NCBI RefSeq assembly: GCF_009389715.1
Contig: NW_024067677.1
Location: 930,001-994,000, forward strand
DNA length: 64,000 bases
Reading direction: 5' to 3'
DNA from: Phoenix dactylifera
Lineage: Eukaryota; Streptophyta; Magnoliopsida; Arecales; Arecaceae
In this document: one piece after another, positions 23,622 to 34,400 of the stretch
Layout: every line of letters begins with the position of its first letter
How positions within the stretch are numbered: position 1 is the stretch's first letter
Notes under the pieces: model-generated
What the model saw: the letters and a program-made list of their open reading frames with translations, nothing else
Told to the model about the DNA's origin: nothing
Database searches by the model: none
Program-made: the position numbers and the translations under genes

Positions 23622-23943
23622 TGTTGGATTAGTCTCTATGTGGCCCACATAGATGGTTTAGTTGGATAACTCTAGGTGGTAGATAATTACCTACTATCTC
23701 TAGTTATGCCTAAGCTAGATTCTTGATGAAAGAAAACTGATGAGATTTTGGCTATCTGATAAGGGTCTCTGGCCTAGCCTATTTTTAAGCCTGTGATATC
23801 CATCGATTTTATAACTTTTACCGGGGGTATAGTTAGAACTTAGAAGGCTTCTTCTTCTTCAAGTCTCTTGTAGATAGACTCTAATCAAATACTTGAATAA
23901 TTCTACATAATATTATTTTGCTTTTGATATATAGTTTCTCATA
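23622..23943 (+). repeat. 3' LTR of the copia element
   Basis: Starts TGTTGGATTAG after a purine-rich AAGTGGAAGAA tract and ends CTCATA before CAAAT. Shares most of its length with 11789-12316. Confidence 0.8.
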
Positions 23944-23989
23944 CAAATAATATCTTTTGGCTAGTCTTTTTAGGTGAGGTCTTTGGTTG

Positions 23990-24140
23990 TTACAATTGTA
24001 ATCCTAGCTTATTTATTTGAGTTTTTTCATTGTTGGTTGAGCCCACTAAAGGCCAAGTCGTTACCTTCCCCTTATTTCAAGTTTTTCCGAGGGTGGTTAA
24101 GCCCGCTAAAGACCAAGTCGTTGCCTTCCCCTTTATTATC
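23990..24140. repeat. Two imperfect copies of a 60-bp repeat
   Basis: GAGCCCACTAAAGGCCAAGTCGTTACC (first 20 bases GAGCCCACTAAAGGCCAAGT) near 24035 recurs with few changes near 24102, followed in both by TTCCCCTT. Function unknown. Confidence 0.7.
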
Positions 24141-24153
24141 CAAAAAAAAAATA

Positions 24154-24348
24154 TGTAGAACTTGCTTATTTATTAAAAACAGGAGGAGAAAACAAACACA
24201 AACTCTGTGACAACAACAGCTTCCCCAGCACAATCCATTAAACCCAAAAAAAAAATGTAGAACTTGCTTATTTATAAAAAATAGGAGGAGAAAACAAACA
24301 CAAACTCTGTGACAACAACAGCTTCCCCAGCACAATCCATTAAACCCA
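24154..24348. repeat. 102-bp tandem duplication at the 3' end of lipase A
   Basis: TGTAGAACTTGCTTATTTAT begins at 24154 and again at 24256. The two units are almost identical through CCATTAAACCCA. The right unit includes the last codons and stop of lipase A (24272), and the left unit lies downstream in the presumed 3' UTR. Confidence 0.93.
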
Positions 24349-26138
24349 GACACTTTATTTTCAGTCGGCACACTATGGTATCTGAATCATCCTTCGTTAA
24401 GACCATAATCTTGTTTGCAATTCTAGCCAACCTTCCGCTATTAACGTAGTCTCTTGGGCTGTGGAACGCGATTCCAGGAAAGATGAGCCCAGAAATCCTA
24501 TAGAGGATTGAGAGAAAGCTTTCCTTGTAGTCCCGGCCTTGTGTTGTACCTAAGAAGAGAGCCTTGAAGAGGTCGCTCCAAGCACTCCAGTACATGGGAA
24601 TCGTATACTTTGGATCAAAGTAGTTGGGGTTTGGGACTTCTATCACCACCTGAACGAATGATAAGAATTCATGAAACCAATTCTAACAGCAGAACAACAT
24701 CATTAGCTAGCACCGTTCTATAAAAAAGATGACATACCTGTCCATGATGCCAGCCTTTGAAGTAGATACAGGTACCAAAATGCTTGAACAGAGCGACTGG
24801 AGGCATATCGAATGGGATTCGAGGGACAATATCATGCCTATAGACCATTCTGTAATAGTCCAATCTCACAATGGTTTTGATGTAAGTTCCAAAGATGGCA
24901 TCTCCAACTCTCGGCTGCCCGTAAGTCATGACACCATGCATGGAACTCAAGATATCACGCTCATCATGGAAGGAAAGCAAAGCGGGGAAGATGGCTGCAA
25001 GTGCACCACCCAAGCTGTGTCCAGTCACAACAATCTTTGCATTCTTATGCTGTTGGATTAGAGACCTGAGCGCTTCTCTCAGGGCATAATATGCCACAGG
25101 TTTGTCAGGAGTGCTCTTGTAGTCCTTGGGGAACCCTTTGAGGAAGTTCTTCTCATCTTGGAGACCAAGTGCCTTGAGGAATCCCAGGTGGATGTTCCCC
25201 ATTTTGCCTGTGAAGAGCCAGGAAAGATCGACATCGGTCGACCAGTCCTGGGCATTGAAAGGTTCGGTGCCGCGGAAGGCCAAAACAATCAGATCAGCAT
25301 CCTCTGCCTTGTTGCAGAATATGAAAGCTTGCGTCGCATTCTTCTCGAGGAACTCCGTGAGATTCCATACTCTTCAGGTTGGTTAATTATTCTATGGCTG
25401 AATTCTTTCTTAAGAAACTTGGTGGAGTAGATTCTTAATTACAGACATGAAAATATATGCTCCCGTTACTCTCTGATTGTTTTAAATAGTATAGTCTCAT
25501 CAGCAAAGTAACATCATGATTTTTCAGGCCAAGTTTGGTTTGAGTACTTACTGTTCCAGCAATCGAAGAATCCAACAAAGTGCATCTGCAAATATTAAAA
25601 TACAAAATTAGCCATCTAATGCTCTCTCTCCCTCTCTTTCTCTATCTATGTATCTCCATCTCTGCAGCAAATACTGTTTTGTAAGCAAACAGTAGCAGGC
25701 ATTGTAGGTGCCATATTAATCAAGATATTGTCGTTGCACAAAAATCTTTTGTGGATCCACACTACCAATATTACGAACTTTCCATATGACTTCTAAAATT
25801 GTCTGAGTTCAAATGTCTTTTTTTTTTCTTTCAACTGTATGAGATTTACTTTTCTCAAAAACCGTGAAAATCTTGTTGATCTAGACCTGAGGAACACCTC
25901 ATATGGGTCTGAAAAATTGTATCCCAATTAAGTTTCATCAGGTCAATTCCAACGCGATTGACGATTATGGTAAAAAATGTATGAAAACATGGGATGAAAA
26001 CCAAATTAGTTGTCGGTCACTCTCTTTACATTCCTTTAATCCAAAACTCAAATTGAAAATTTAAACGAAAGCCTGTGGGTTGCAAAACCAGGGGAGTCAA
26101 AAAGGGAAGGAAACAAAGGAGGATTGCCAAACTGCTTA

Positions 26139-26396
26139 GGGCCTGTTTGGACAATCCCATGCAATCCAACAGGATTCACACAATTTTTTCTTAGAGCAGG
26201 CCAAACCAGATTTTTTGTTTCCACCCTACAAGAATGGAGTGAAAGAGGTCCAATTGATATGGGCTGTGTCAGATCTCATATTCGTTAATATTAAACATAA
26301 TTGGTGCACATTGTTTAGAAGATATGTGTTGGATGGGCCAAACCCGATTCCTGCAAGATTTTTAGCCCGATCCTCCAGGAATATCCAAGCAGATCC
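26139..26396. mobile_element. Tourist-like (PIF/Harbinger) MITE in intron 2 of lipase A
   Basis: 258 bp flanked by TTA (26136-26138 and 26397-26399). Ends are imperfect inverted repeats: GGGCCTGTTTGGACAATCC at the left and the complement of GGATCTGCTTGGATATTCC at the right. No coding sequence. Confidence 0.75.
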
Positions 26397-27179
26397 TTAA
26401 GAGGACACAAATTGAAGTTATTAATCTTTGAAATACCTTGCCACCATTTTGCTCAGAAAGGAAAAAAAAAAAAAATGAAACACCTCAAAAGATGTCTTGT
26501 ATATTATTAGAAAACATTAGATAAATAGAGTAGTTGTCCAAAAAATTGAGAAAATATTTTTTTCAACCCTATATTATCTACTCCTTTTATGTGAAACCTG
26601 TTCTCGTAACCCACTGGGAATTTCTTACAGTGACCATACCTTCCAGTGATTAGTGACTGCATTCTCGACATAGGCTGGATTCTCATATGCAACCTTGGCA
26701 GCCATCATGGAGAGATCCAAGATTTTTATATCACCGATGTTTGCCGCGGTGTCCATCAAGGGGAAGTATTGGATCAGTGAGTTGCTCTTTTGAAGCTCAA
26801 GCCGGCCATCAATGTGACCAATGAAGGATCGATAGCTTGCAGCATCACGGTTGGGGAAGACGACAGACACTGGAAAAAGGGAATGGGCATACCGTGCCAC
26901 CTCCATTGTGTTAGAATTACATGATGCAATTAGTAACATCCATGAAGATAAAGCTAAGTCTAGTATTACAGCTGCCCCTTCAGGAAATGGATATTGGAGA
27001 ATGCAGTAATGGGACCAAAACTAATCTTAATTGGTTTTCAATTAATTTTGAGGGAAATGGTTGATTTAATATCTTTTGAAAACCAAACTGAACTATTGAT
27101 TGTTGGAACCAAGCTGAACCAACTAAGGATCAAGGTGGTTTGAGTTAGTTCCTTGGTTATCAAAAGAAAGTATTAATAA

Positions 27180-27367
27180 AACCATAGTATATCATACTGG
27201 CTTGAACCGGATGGTACGGAGCATACCGTACCATACCGATTTAGTACCGGTATCCAATACGGATGACATACTGATACTTGTTACGCCAAATAAATCTATA
27301 CCAGACCGTACCGACACTGTGCTAGTATGGTACCGATATGGGATCCGCTACCGAAATAACGAATCTT
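27180..27367. mobile_element. About 190-bp insertion rich in TACCG motifs, intron 1 of lipase A
   Basis: The duplicated block at 46892-47122 reads straight through this point (AGTATTAATGAAACCATTG), whereas lipase A has 190 extra bases with repeated CCGTACC/GGTACGG motifs that could fold back. So this is an insertion in A after the duplication, or a precise loss from the copy. Resembles part of 3040-3130. Confidence 0.6.
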
Positions 27368-27835
27368 GAATGAAATCATTGACAACAAGTAGAGAACAAC
27401 ATATGCTGATAAATCACCTATTCAACAAACTTGCAGGGATATAATAAATTATTTTTAAAAAAACAAAAAATAGCTATATTTTAAAAGAAACAAATAATAG
27501 CTATATTTTAAAAGAAACAAATAATAGATATAATTATCAACTTTATATTTTATTATAATGTCAATCAGTTATAGTCATGTTAGATAGAGTTATTGATCTG
27601 GAACCTAACTAATTTGCAGATTTTTCAAAATGATTTTGATTGCAATTCTCTATCTCAAAAATAATAATTAAAATCAAACAAATTTATGCTTAAACCCAAG
27701 CAAATCAATGATCTCATGATAGCACATATTTTCCACATTAATTTCTTGACGCCTACGTCACGGCCCTGGAAACAGAGTGTATGATCCATGTAACCAAAAA
27801 GCCTTCGAAAGTCCATAGCAGAGCTTCCGCCCTCT

Positions 27836-27920
27836 TTGTACTCTTTACTTTCTTTTGACTTGGCAGGATGTACTCAGGTTAGAGCTATATGAATTGCCGT
27901 TTTCACCAAAAAAAAAAAAA
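27836..27920 (+). mobile_element. LINE-like 3' end with poly(A), intron 1 of lipase A
   Basis: TTGTACTCTTTACTTTCTTTTG ... GCCGTTTTCACC followed by 13 A. The same sequence with a poly(A) tail occurs at 60934-61010. The pattern fits severely 5'-truncated L1-type insertions, whose 3' ends in plants commonly read this way; no coding part is present. Confidence 0.6.
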
Positions 27921-28051
27921 TTCTTCGAAATATATATATTTTTGGTACATGTATTTAAACATTTTAAAAGTAGTTATCCTGACTCCTGCTTTCATATAAT
28001 TTTTGACATCTATCAGAAGCTGGATATTTTCATGTACATATGTCTGCACAC

Positions 28052-28055
<4 letters not shown>

Positions 28056-28084
<29 letters not shown>
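28056..28084. repeat. (GA)n microsatellite
   Basis: About 29 bp of perfect GA repeat within intron 1 of lipase A. Confidence 0.95.
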
Positions 28085-28087
<3 letters not shown>

Positions 28088-28233
28088 AATATTTTATCTC
28101 TTAAGAAGAATAAATCTTATTACAAAAAGTTCATTTTTGTCTTTTTCATAAAATGTATACCATTGATCTCTTCAGAAAAAGAAAGAAAGAAAGAAAATTG
28201 TACCATTGTTGATTTAAATGGAAGAAATGTCTA

Positions 28234-28684
28234 GGATTTTTTGCATGAATATCCTTCTAAAAATTCAAATTTGCGCAAATGCTCTCTTAAAATTTATATT
28301 TATTTTTGTACTCTCATAAAACACTATTTTTGCACAAATGCCTCTAATATAATGGTTCTTCTAACACCGTTAATAAAAACCATATTTATTTTAATTAAAA
28401 ATAAAATAAAATTTTGAAATTATTTTTTTATCCTCCATTGCGATCGCTTTATAAATATTTCTTTTTATACACCTACTTAGTAACGATATTGTAGTCGTTT
28501 CAATTTGAAACTGTTAATGTTTTAACGACGTTAGACAACATAGGTACATATGAAAAAATAAGGATAAAAGATAGTAAAATAGCAAAATAAGTGTTTTATG
28601 AAAGTGTACATATAAATAGTAATTTTAGGAGGGTGTTCGTGCAAAATTCGGTATGTAGGGAATATCTATGCAAAAAAAAAACCC
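28234..28684 (+). mobile_element. Mutator-like MITE, copy 1 (intron 1 of lipase A)
   Basis: 451 bp with degenerate inverted ends (GGATTTTTTGCATGAATATC at the left; complement of a similar sequence at the right) and inverted similarity continuing inward for about 100 bp. Flanks AAATGTCTA (28225-28233) and AAATGCATA (28685-28693) look like an eroded 9-bp target duplication. Related to 30422-30870, which lies in the opposite orientation. Confidence 0.7.
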
Positions 28685-29953
28685 AAATGCATACTATTGT
28701 AAAATGGTCACATTCCAGTGGTCGCAACTCTTCCTACGTACCGACATGAGTAATTATGACATCATAGGGTTGCTTAAAAAATAATAATTATAACATCATA
28801 TCATGGGTCACTTCATCCTTGTTTTATCTTTGAAAAAAAAAAAGATCATTCAAGAAAAGAAGAACAGACTCAGGCAGGACTTAACTACCTGAACAGGTAG
28901 ATAATTACCAAATATCCGGACCCCAAAATACCCCCTTTCTCTAAAAAAAAATCACTCAAAAAAAGAATAACAAACTTAAAATCACTCAAGTAGATATATA
29001 AGACTTGAAAGCATGCTCGGCGGGAGCTATCCCACCATGATTTGGAGTAAGCCCCAGGTGGAATTTTTTTAGGGGATATAATATGATATATCTCACATTA
29101 GTTATAAGACTTAAAAGTTATAAGGGCTCGTTTTCACTTCATTTCATTATATGAACGGTATATGCCCCTATCCTGATTCTCTCTCTCGCTCAAAAAAAAA
29201 AAAAAAAAAAAACTCCAGTTCATGTTGAGCTTTTTTTGTATGTGTGTTTTTTTTACGGTACGGACTGTAAAATAGTTTGTGATCAATGCTGAAAAAGAAA
29301 ATGGTAAACGAAAAAAAAAAGCCTGATGCACCCATGCATGCTTTTAAAGGAATCCCAGACTCCTCTTTTATTATCAGTGTCGCAGAAAACTTCTAAATTA
29401 AAAACAGAAAGAAATATACTCCTTGTGCCACTGTATGTGTCTTCAAGCTAAATGTGAAATCAAATAGTATCCATCCAAAATAAAGTTATATCATGTATAT
29501 TTCAGCAAACAAGTTGTTAGAAAACCTGTGATAATGTGCCAAATCAAGCGTAGGATGCCACCATTAAGGGCTACCAAGTTCAGGATGAACTCAGCAATGA
29601 TTCCCACCCATGCCATGGGCGTGCTAATGGCTGATAAAACCTTCTGGATGAGCAAGGTTATAGCAACAACCCATGGATCGGTGCCCTCGAGGGCGGTGGA
29701 GGCGCCAACCTCTACAAACTTCTATCTTGCTAGGCTTCTCTTAAAGATCAAAAGGCTTAGTATTTGGAGCAGTCCTACTTTCTTGGGGCGAAAGATCATG
29801 TAATCCCCAGTAGTCGGACATTTTGAAGCCATAGCAGGAGTAGAGGGGAGAGAGAGAGAGAGAGAGATGGTTGCTGGAGAGAAGGATTGAACACTTGAGA
29901 ATGGGAGAGGGATTGGAAAGAAGAGGTGCAAGGCTTCATGTTGGCAAGGGCTG

Positions 29954-29962
29954 CTTTATATA
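29954..29962 (-). promoter_or_regulatory. TATA box of lipase A
   Basis: Minus-strand TATATAAAG, 122 bp upstream of the ATG at 29832, in the usual position for a plant core promoter. So the damaged gene kept a plausible promoter. Confidence 0.7.
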
Positions 29963-30421
29963 GCAGGCAAGCTGCCTTCGCTTGGCTCTCAGCGTCATCA
30001 CAGGTAATAATTTATCTATATCACATGCACAAATGAAGCAATGGAGATCTCACTTTTCCCTTAAAAAAAATATCATATATACATAACAATGGCCCACGTT
30101 ATACACATAGCAACCAGAAGCTGTCGAGATAAGACTGCCGGCGACTTTTTTCTATTTGGATAGATCTCATCTCTCTTTATGTGATACATGGAGTAGCGCG
30201 CCTAATGACACTATGTAGAATGATTCCATGATAATCATCACATAGTATATAGATGATTATGATTGGAAGATTAAGAAGAATCTCGATTTTATATATAATT
30301 TGCTTCCTCCATCTCTTGTTATATCTCTTGATGTGTTTTCTTGTTTCCTTTCTATTCCAACAATGTATGGACTTCTTTTAGATAATCTAATCTTCTTGTT
30401 GAGTGAATATAGTAATTTAAA

Positions 30422-30870
30422 AGGTTTTTTTTGCATGAATACCTCCTAAATATCTAATTTTGCATGAATATGCTTCCAAAATTAATATTTGCATGTATAC
30501 TCTCTTAAAATACTTGCTTTGCTATTTTACACCTTTTTTTTATCATTATTTTTGCATATGTACCCATATCATCTAACGTCTTTAAAAAAATTAATGGTTT
30601 CAAATTAAAATAACTAAAATACCCTTAATGGGTCGATGTGCAAAAAGAAACATTTATAAGGTGATCGCAATGAAGGACAAAAAAAATCAAAATTCTATTT
30701 TATTTTTAATTAAAATAAATATGGTTTTTATTAACGGTGTTAGAAAAACCGTCATATTAGAGCATTTGTGCAAAAACAATGTTTTATGAGGATACTAAAA
30801 TAAATATAAATTTTAAGAAGGTATTTATGCAAATTTGAATTTTTTTGGATCTTATTCATGTAAAAAATTC
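30422..30870 (-). mobile_element. Mutator-like MITE, copy 2 (upstream of lipase A)
   Basis: 449 bp flanked by perfect 9-bp duplications TAATTTAAA (30413-30421 and 30871-30879), typical of Mutator-superfamily insertion. Ends AGGTTTTTTTTGCATGAATA and ATTCATGTAAAAAATTC are inverted. Internal sequence is the reverse complement of 28234-28684 (shared AACGGTGTTAGAA / TTCTAACACCGTT). Confidence 0.85.
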
Positions 30871-30879
30871 TAATTTAAA

Positions 30880-33800
30880 TTTCCTAACCTCTTGCCGAGT
30901 ATAAATGAATTTTTTTAGAATGAAATTTCCAATGCACCATATCGTATATAATAAGAGATATTGTCGACTTCTGAGAGTGCACTTGGACATTATACTGCTA
31001 CTTTGGAAGCAGGATAAACAATTCAAGGATTATTTATTGTCCATGATGAGCATTAGTAGTTGGTCAATGCTAAGATTGACTAATTCTTCTTTTATGTTGG
31101 ATAAATTATCTTTGTCTCCATCTTAGAGCTTTATTTTATAATAGTATAATTGACATTATAACAATGATTGCTTTGTTAAAAAACAAATAAATCATTCTTT
31201 GTTGTTCTGTTTTCCCAATATTTTTTTGATCACTTTAGTAATCAAATGGAATACAAAATGGAGATGATCTCAGTTATAGGTACCAAAGGAACAGTTGATC
31301 TTTCGTTATTCCTAGTTTGATGAACGTCCGTTTCCGCACTACAAAATGTTGCTTTTGACCCCAGAATCAAATCTTGTGAAACTAGGAGATCCAGTAGAGC
31401 AAGAGGCTGTAACTCAGATCATTGTCGTCACCTAGACTTTCCATTGCCATAGTCATTCATGCATCATCGGTTGCATGCAAGCGTGGAATGGAAAGGCAAG
31501 TCGCATAATATATACATATTCAGTGACACATCAAAAATTCATGTTTCACACTAAAATTCATCATATATGCACCGAGCCACATTCTTAGATACAATAAAGT
31601 CCAACTTGCTTCTATCTAGTGTCGGCATATATATGTCGGCAATTACCATTTTTTCTATTGCGGAAGTCCATCCTTGGATTAATTCCAGCTTTGGTACAGG
31701 TTATCCTGAGGGAAACAGAAGTCCATGCGAACAAAATCTCAAGCCAACAGTTCAGTCTGGCCCTCAGACCACCATTTGATGAGGACCGAACCATCCATAG
31801 AGCCAAAGTCTCGTGATAACGGGACCCTTCCATTATTACCGTAAAGAACTGGAGAAAAAGAGAGAGCCACCTCGTGACGGCCACCCGGAAATCATGCACA
31901 TGTTGTCTGTGAGAGGAGTGCCGATTCCATACGGCAGGGTGAAGACATACAGCTAAGCCAGGTTTGTGGAAGAGGCGTTTGGTCGGTGGTCCGTGTTGAT
32001 TGATAAAACTTGAGCGAAGGGACTAAATACATGAACCTCCCGCCCCGCCCATCTTTCTCTCTCTTTCTTTCCTTTTATAATTTGCATGCTTTTTCACGTT
32101 AAGAATGATTTCTTTGTGTCATGCCATACACAAGTAAAGCTTAAACCAGATTGGATATCAATATTAGTTGAATGCAAAAATTTATATCCATATTTGTTTT
32201 AAATGAATTCGGATATCAATCGGATTCTGAAAGTATGATATAAATATAGATATAAGCCAAAAATATTACTAAGTGGATTATAAATCAAATTAATATAGTA
32301 CATAAATATGGTTATATATTTTTTTAAAAAATTAATGAGTACTATATAAAGTTAAATAGAATTATAAATAGAATCGGATAGGATTGGATAGTTATCTATC
32401 CATATTTTTTTTTTTTTTTACAGATACGTGTATTAGTCCGATGCTTAAATTTCTATTCATATCCGAATAGACTCTGATATGAAAATAGATCTAAATGAAT
32501 ATTATCTAATTCACTTTCATCCCTATCCATCGCTAATACAACGCCCACCAATGTGCTGTATATATATTACCATTAGGTATAGAGAAGTGAACAATAATTA
32601 GCAGCAGTGGATCCATGCAGATTTTATCTCCCCACGTTTCCCATAGTTTAGGTCACGCCATTTGCGTGGATAGAGAAATGCAATATATAAGATAAAAAAA
32701 CCAAATAAATAAGAGGGAAATGGTGGGGGTAGTTGGGTTGCTTTTTTCGAAAGAATCAGGGTAGCAAAAACTCAAGGTGTGTTTGGTTCACGACCGAGAT
32801 CGGAATAAGAATGGATTAGAGATTGAAATAATCATATTCTCCAATGTATTTGGTTGATGATTGGAATCAAAATCAAAATTGAAATGGCATAGTATTTGAA
32901 TACTAGAGAAGAGTTGGGATTGGAATTTTGAAGAATATTAGAGCAATTAGAGAATCTCCATTTGGGAGTCACTTATTCCCATTCTTGTTCCAAAGCCCAA
33001 CTCCCCTCAAGCAAACATGCCTTTCGTGTATGGATGAGGGTAGTGCATTGCATGCCTTTCATAGAATTTTTCACCATATACACGATAAAGGATGGAGGAT
33101 TGGGTTTGCAGGATTAAACACCCTTAGTCTTGTCATATGAGTTGACTTGTAGTATATGATGAGCGATAATAGAACTCGCAGCATCTTTCATTTTCTCAGG
33201 ATAGGGCTATTTTGCAATAATCAGGCCAAGTTCCACTTGTTTCATCCTTGGCCCATACCGAAACATGGTGCCAATTAACTTACCACCAAATCTCTCCTGC
33301 AAACAAAGCACTATATCCTAGAATTTATGATAAGTCTGAAAAAGTATTCGATTTATATCTGTATCCGGATAAAAAAATAGGGATATGTTTAATATCCGAT
33401 TCGTATCTATATCCATTTAGAATAAATATAAATATTAATTATAATATTTATTTAATATTTATATTTGTTGAAAATATGGATATAATAACATTCGATCTAT
33501 ACTCTTTTTTTTCCAGCTTTAACCGCATGTACACAAAGTGGGACGTGAGCAATGGACCCGACCACTTTAAGAGGACGGCCAAATTATTGGACCAAAGTTT
33601 TCTAGAAAGCTGTAATTTACCTACAGAATCAATTCGAATGACAGCCTAACGATCGCATCGCTTAATAATATTCCACCACACCTTGCCACTCACATGGAAT
33701 GCTGGCAGCTTCATATTAAATGTAGCCAGCTTGGCCCACTTAATTTGGAGTCAATCTCTTCAGATATAAAAAAAGCTTTAGTAACTCAAAAAGTATACCT

Positions 33801-34400
33801 TAAAAAATCACTCAGCTTGGATGTTGTATCCTCGTTGGGTTATGTATTGTGAATTGCGCCACATAATTTAGCAACAGGAATGGTGGAGGACAGCTGAGCG
33901 ACTTTTGGGCGATTCTACTGTGTTACCATAGCATTGCTCATTTGAAAAGCGAAGAACAGAGATTCCTCCAATGTAATTAAGTGTGAGCTCACATCGCCAA
34001 AGAAGGGAACATGACTCGATATTCCAAAGATATTTCTGTTTATGATGGGATGCCCTTATATATCTGTTTCATACTCAAATCTCTACTCTAGCTGTGGTGT
34101 TTCAGCTGTTTAACTAGATCTGTAAAGTTGCAGTATTGAAACTATAGTTCAACCCAAATGTTTGCTTGAATCTATAGGGTGTTGGAATATAAGACCATTT
34201 GATCAACTGAAGTTTACTTATTTGCTTTTTAATGCGAGCTTTCAGCTCCATTTGTTACAAAAAAGAAATAGTGAACGAAACATAAACAGAGACTGCCAAG
34301 TAGCCATTCCAAATCCACTTCTTAATTCTTCAGAAAAGTTCTTAAACTTCTAACGGACTCTAGGGTCTTCTACATATAAAACTTAAAGAACAACCACTAC
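30880..34400. other. Intergenic region between lipases A and B
   Basis: AT-rich with no gene I can support. It includes stretches of TATCCGAAT/GGATAT-rich low-complexity sequence (32130-32540 and 33340-33500, with a similar one near 45300-45450) and one MITE-like insertion. ORFs up to 133 aa here lack family resemblance. Confidence 0.6.
32774..33023. mobile_element. MITE-like insertion
   Basis: Begins AAGGTGTGTTTGGTT and ends with the complement of AAAGGCATGTTTGCTT. Inner sequence carries GGAATAAGAATGG / CCCATTCTTGTTCC as inverted partners. Target duplication not resolved. Confidence 0.55.

Larger units (their letters stand above)
11789..23943 (+). mobile_element. Degenerate Ty1/copia retrotransposon, split by CACTA-1
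   Basis: The two LTRs share the block CTATGTGGCCCACATAGATG and much of the following 300 bp. Candidate target duplications CAAAT lie at 11784-11788 and 23944-23948. The LTR termini are eroded (TA instead of TG at the left; both end CTCATA), so the ends are accurate to a few bases. In between, in copia order: gag, protease region, GAG-pre-integrase, integrase, reverse transcriptase, RNase H, all with frameshifts or stops. CACTA-1 (16369-22108) interrupts the reverse transcriptase. The element is inactive and older than the CACTA insertion. Confidence 0.87.
24272..29832 (-). pseudogene. OBL1: Class-3 lipase, oil-body-lipase type, copy A (probably disabled)
   Basis: Triacylglycerol lipases of this group act on oil bodies, cleaving fatty acids from stored triacylglycerol. 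Five exons align with intact copy B: 29832-29526, 26869-26640, 25585-25552, 25354-24738, 24649-24272. Most of the protein is well conserved, including AFRGTEPFNAQDWSTDVDLS, the nucleophile elbow VVTGHSLGGALAA, YRHDIVPRIPFD (Asp) and FHSPRDYVNSG (His). Two defects are visible. Codon 37 is TAG (29724-29722), opposite a Cys codon in copy B. The intron-3 acceptor aligned with AG in copy B is GG (25356-25355). An acceptor AG 15 nt upstream (exon start 25369) would restore the frame with five extra residues, but the nonsense codon remains. A downstream Met in exon 1 could only give a protein without about 70 N-terminal residues. The C-terminus is about 40 residues longer than in copy B. A sequencing error cannot be excluded. 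Confidence 0.85.

Noticed and set aside
33248..33649. 133-aa plus-strand ORF
   Set aside because: Runs through AT-rich TATCCGAAT-type low-complexity DNA, with no domain and no splice support.
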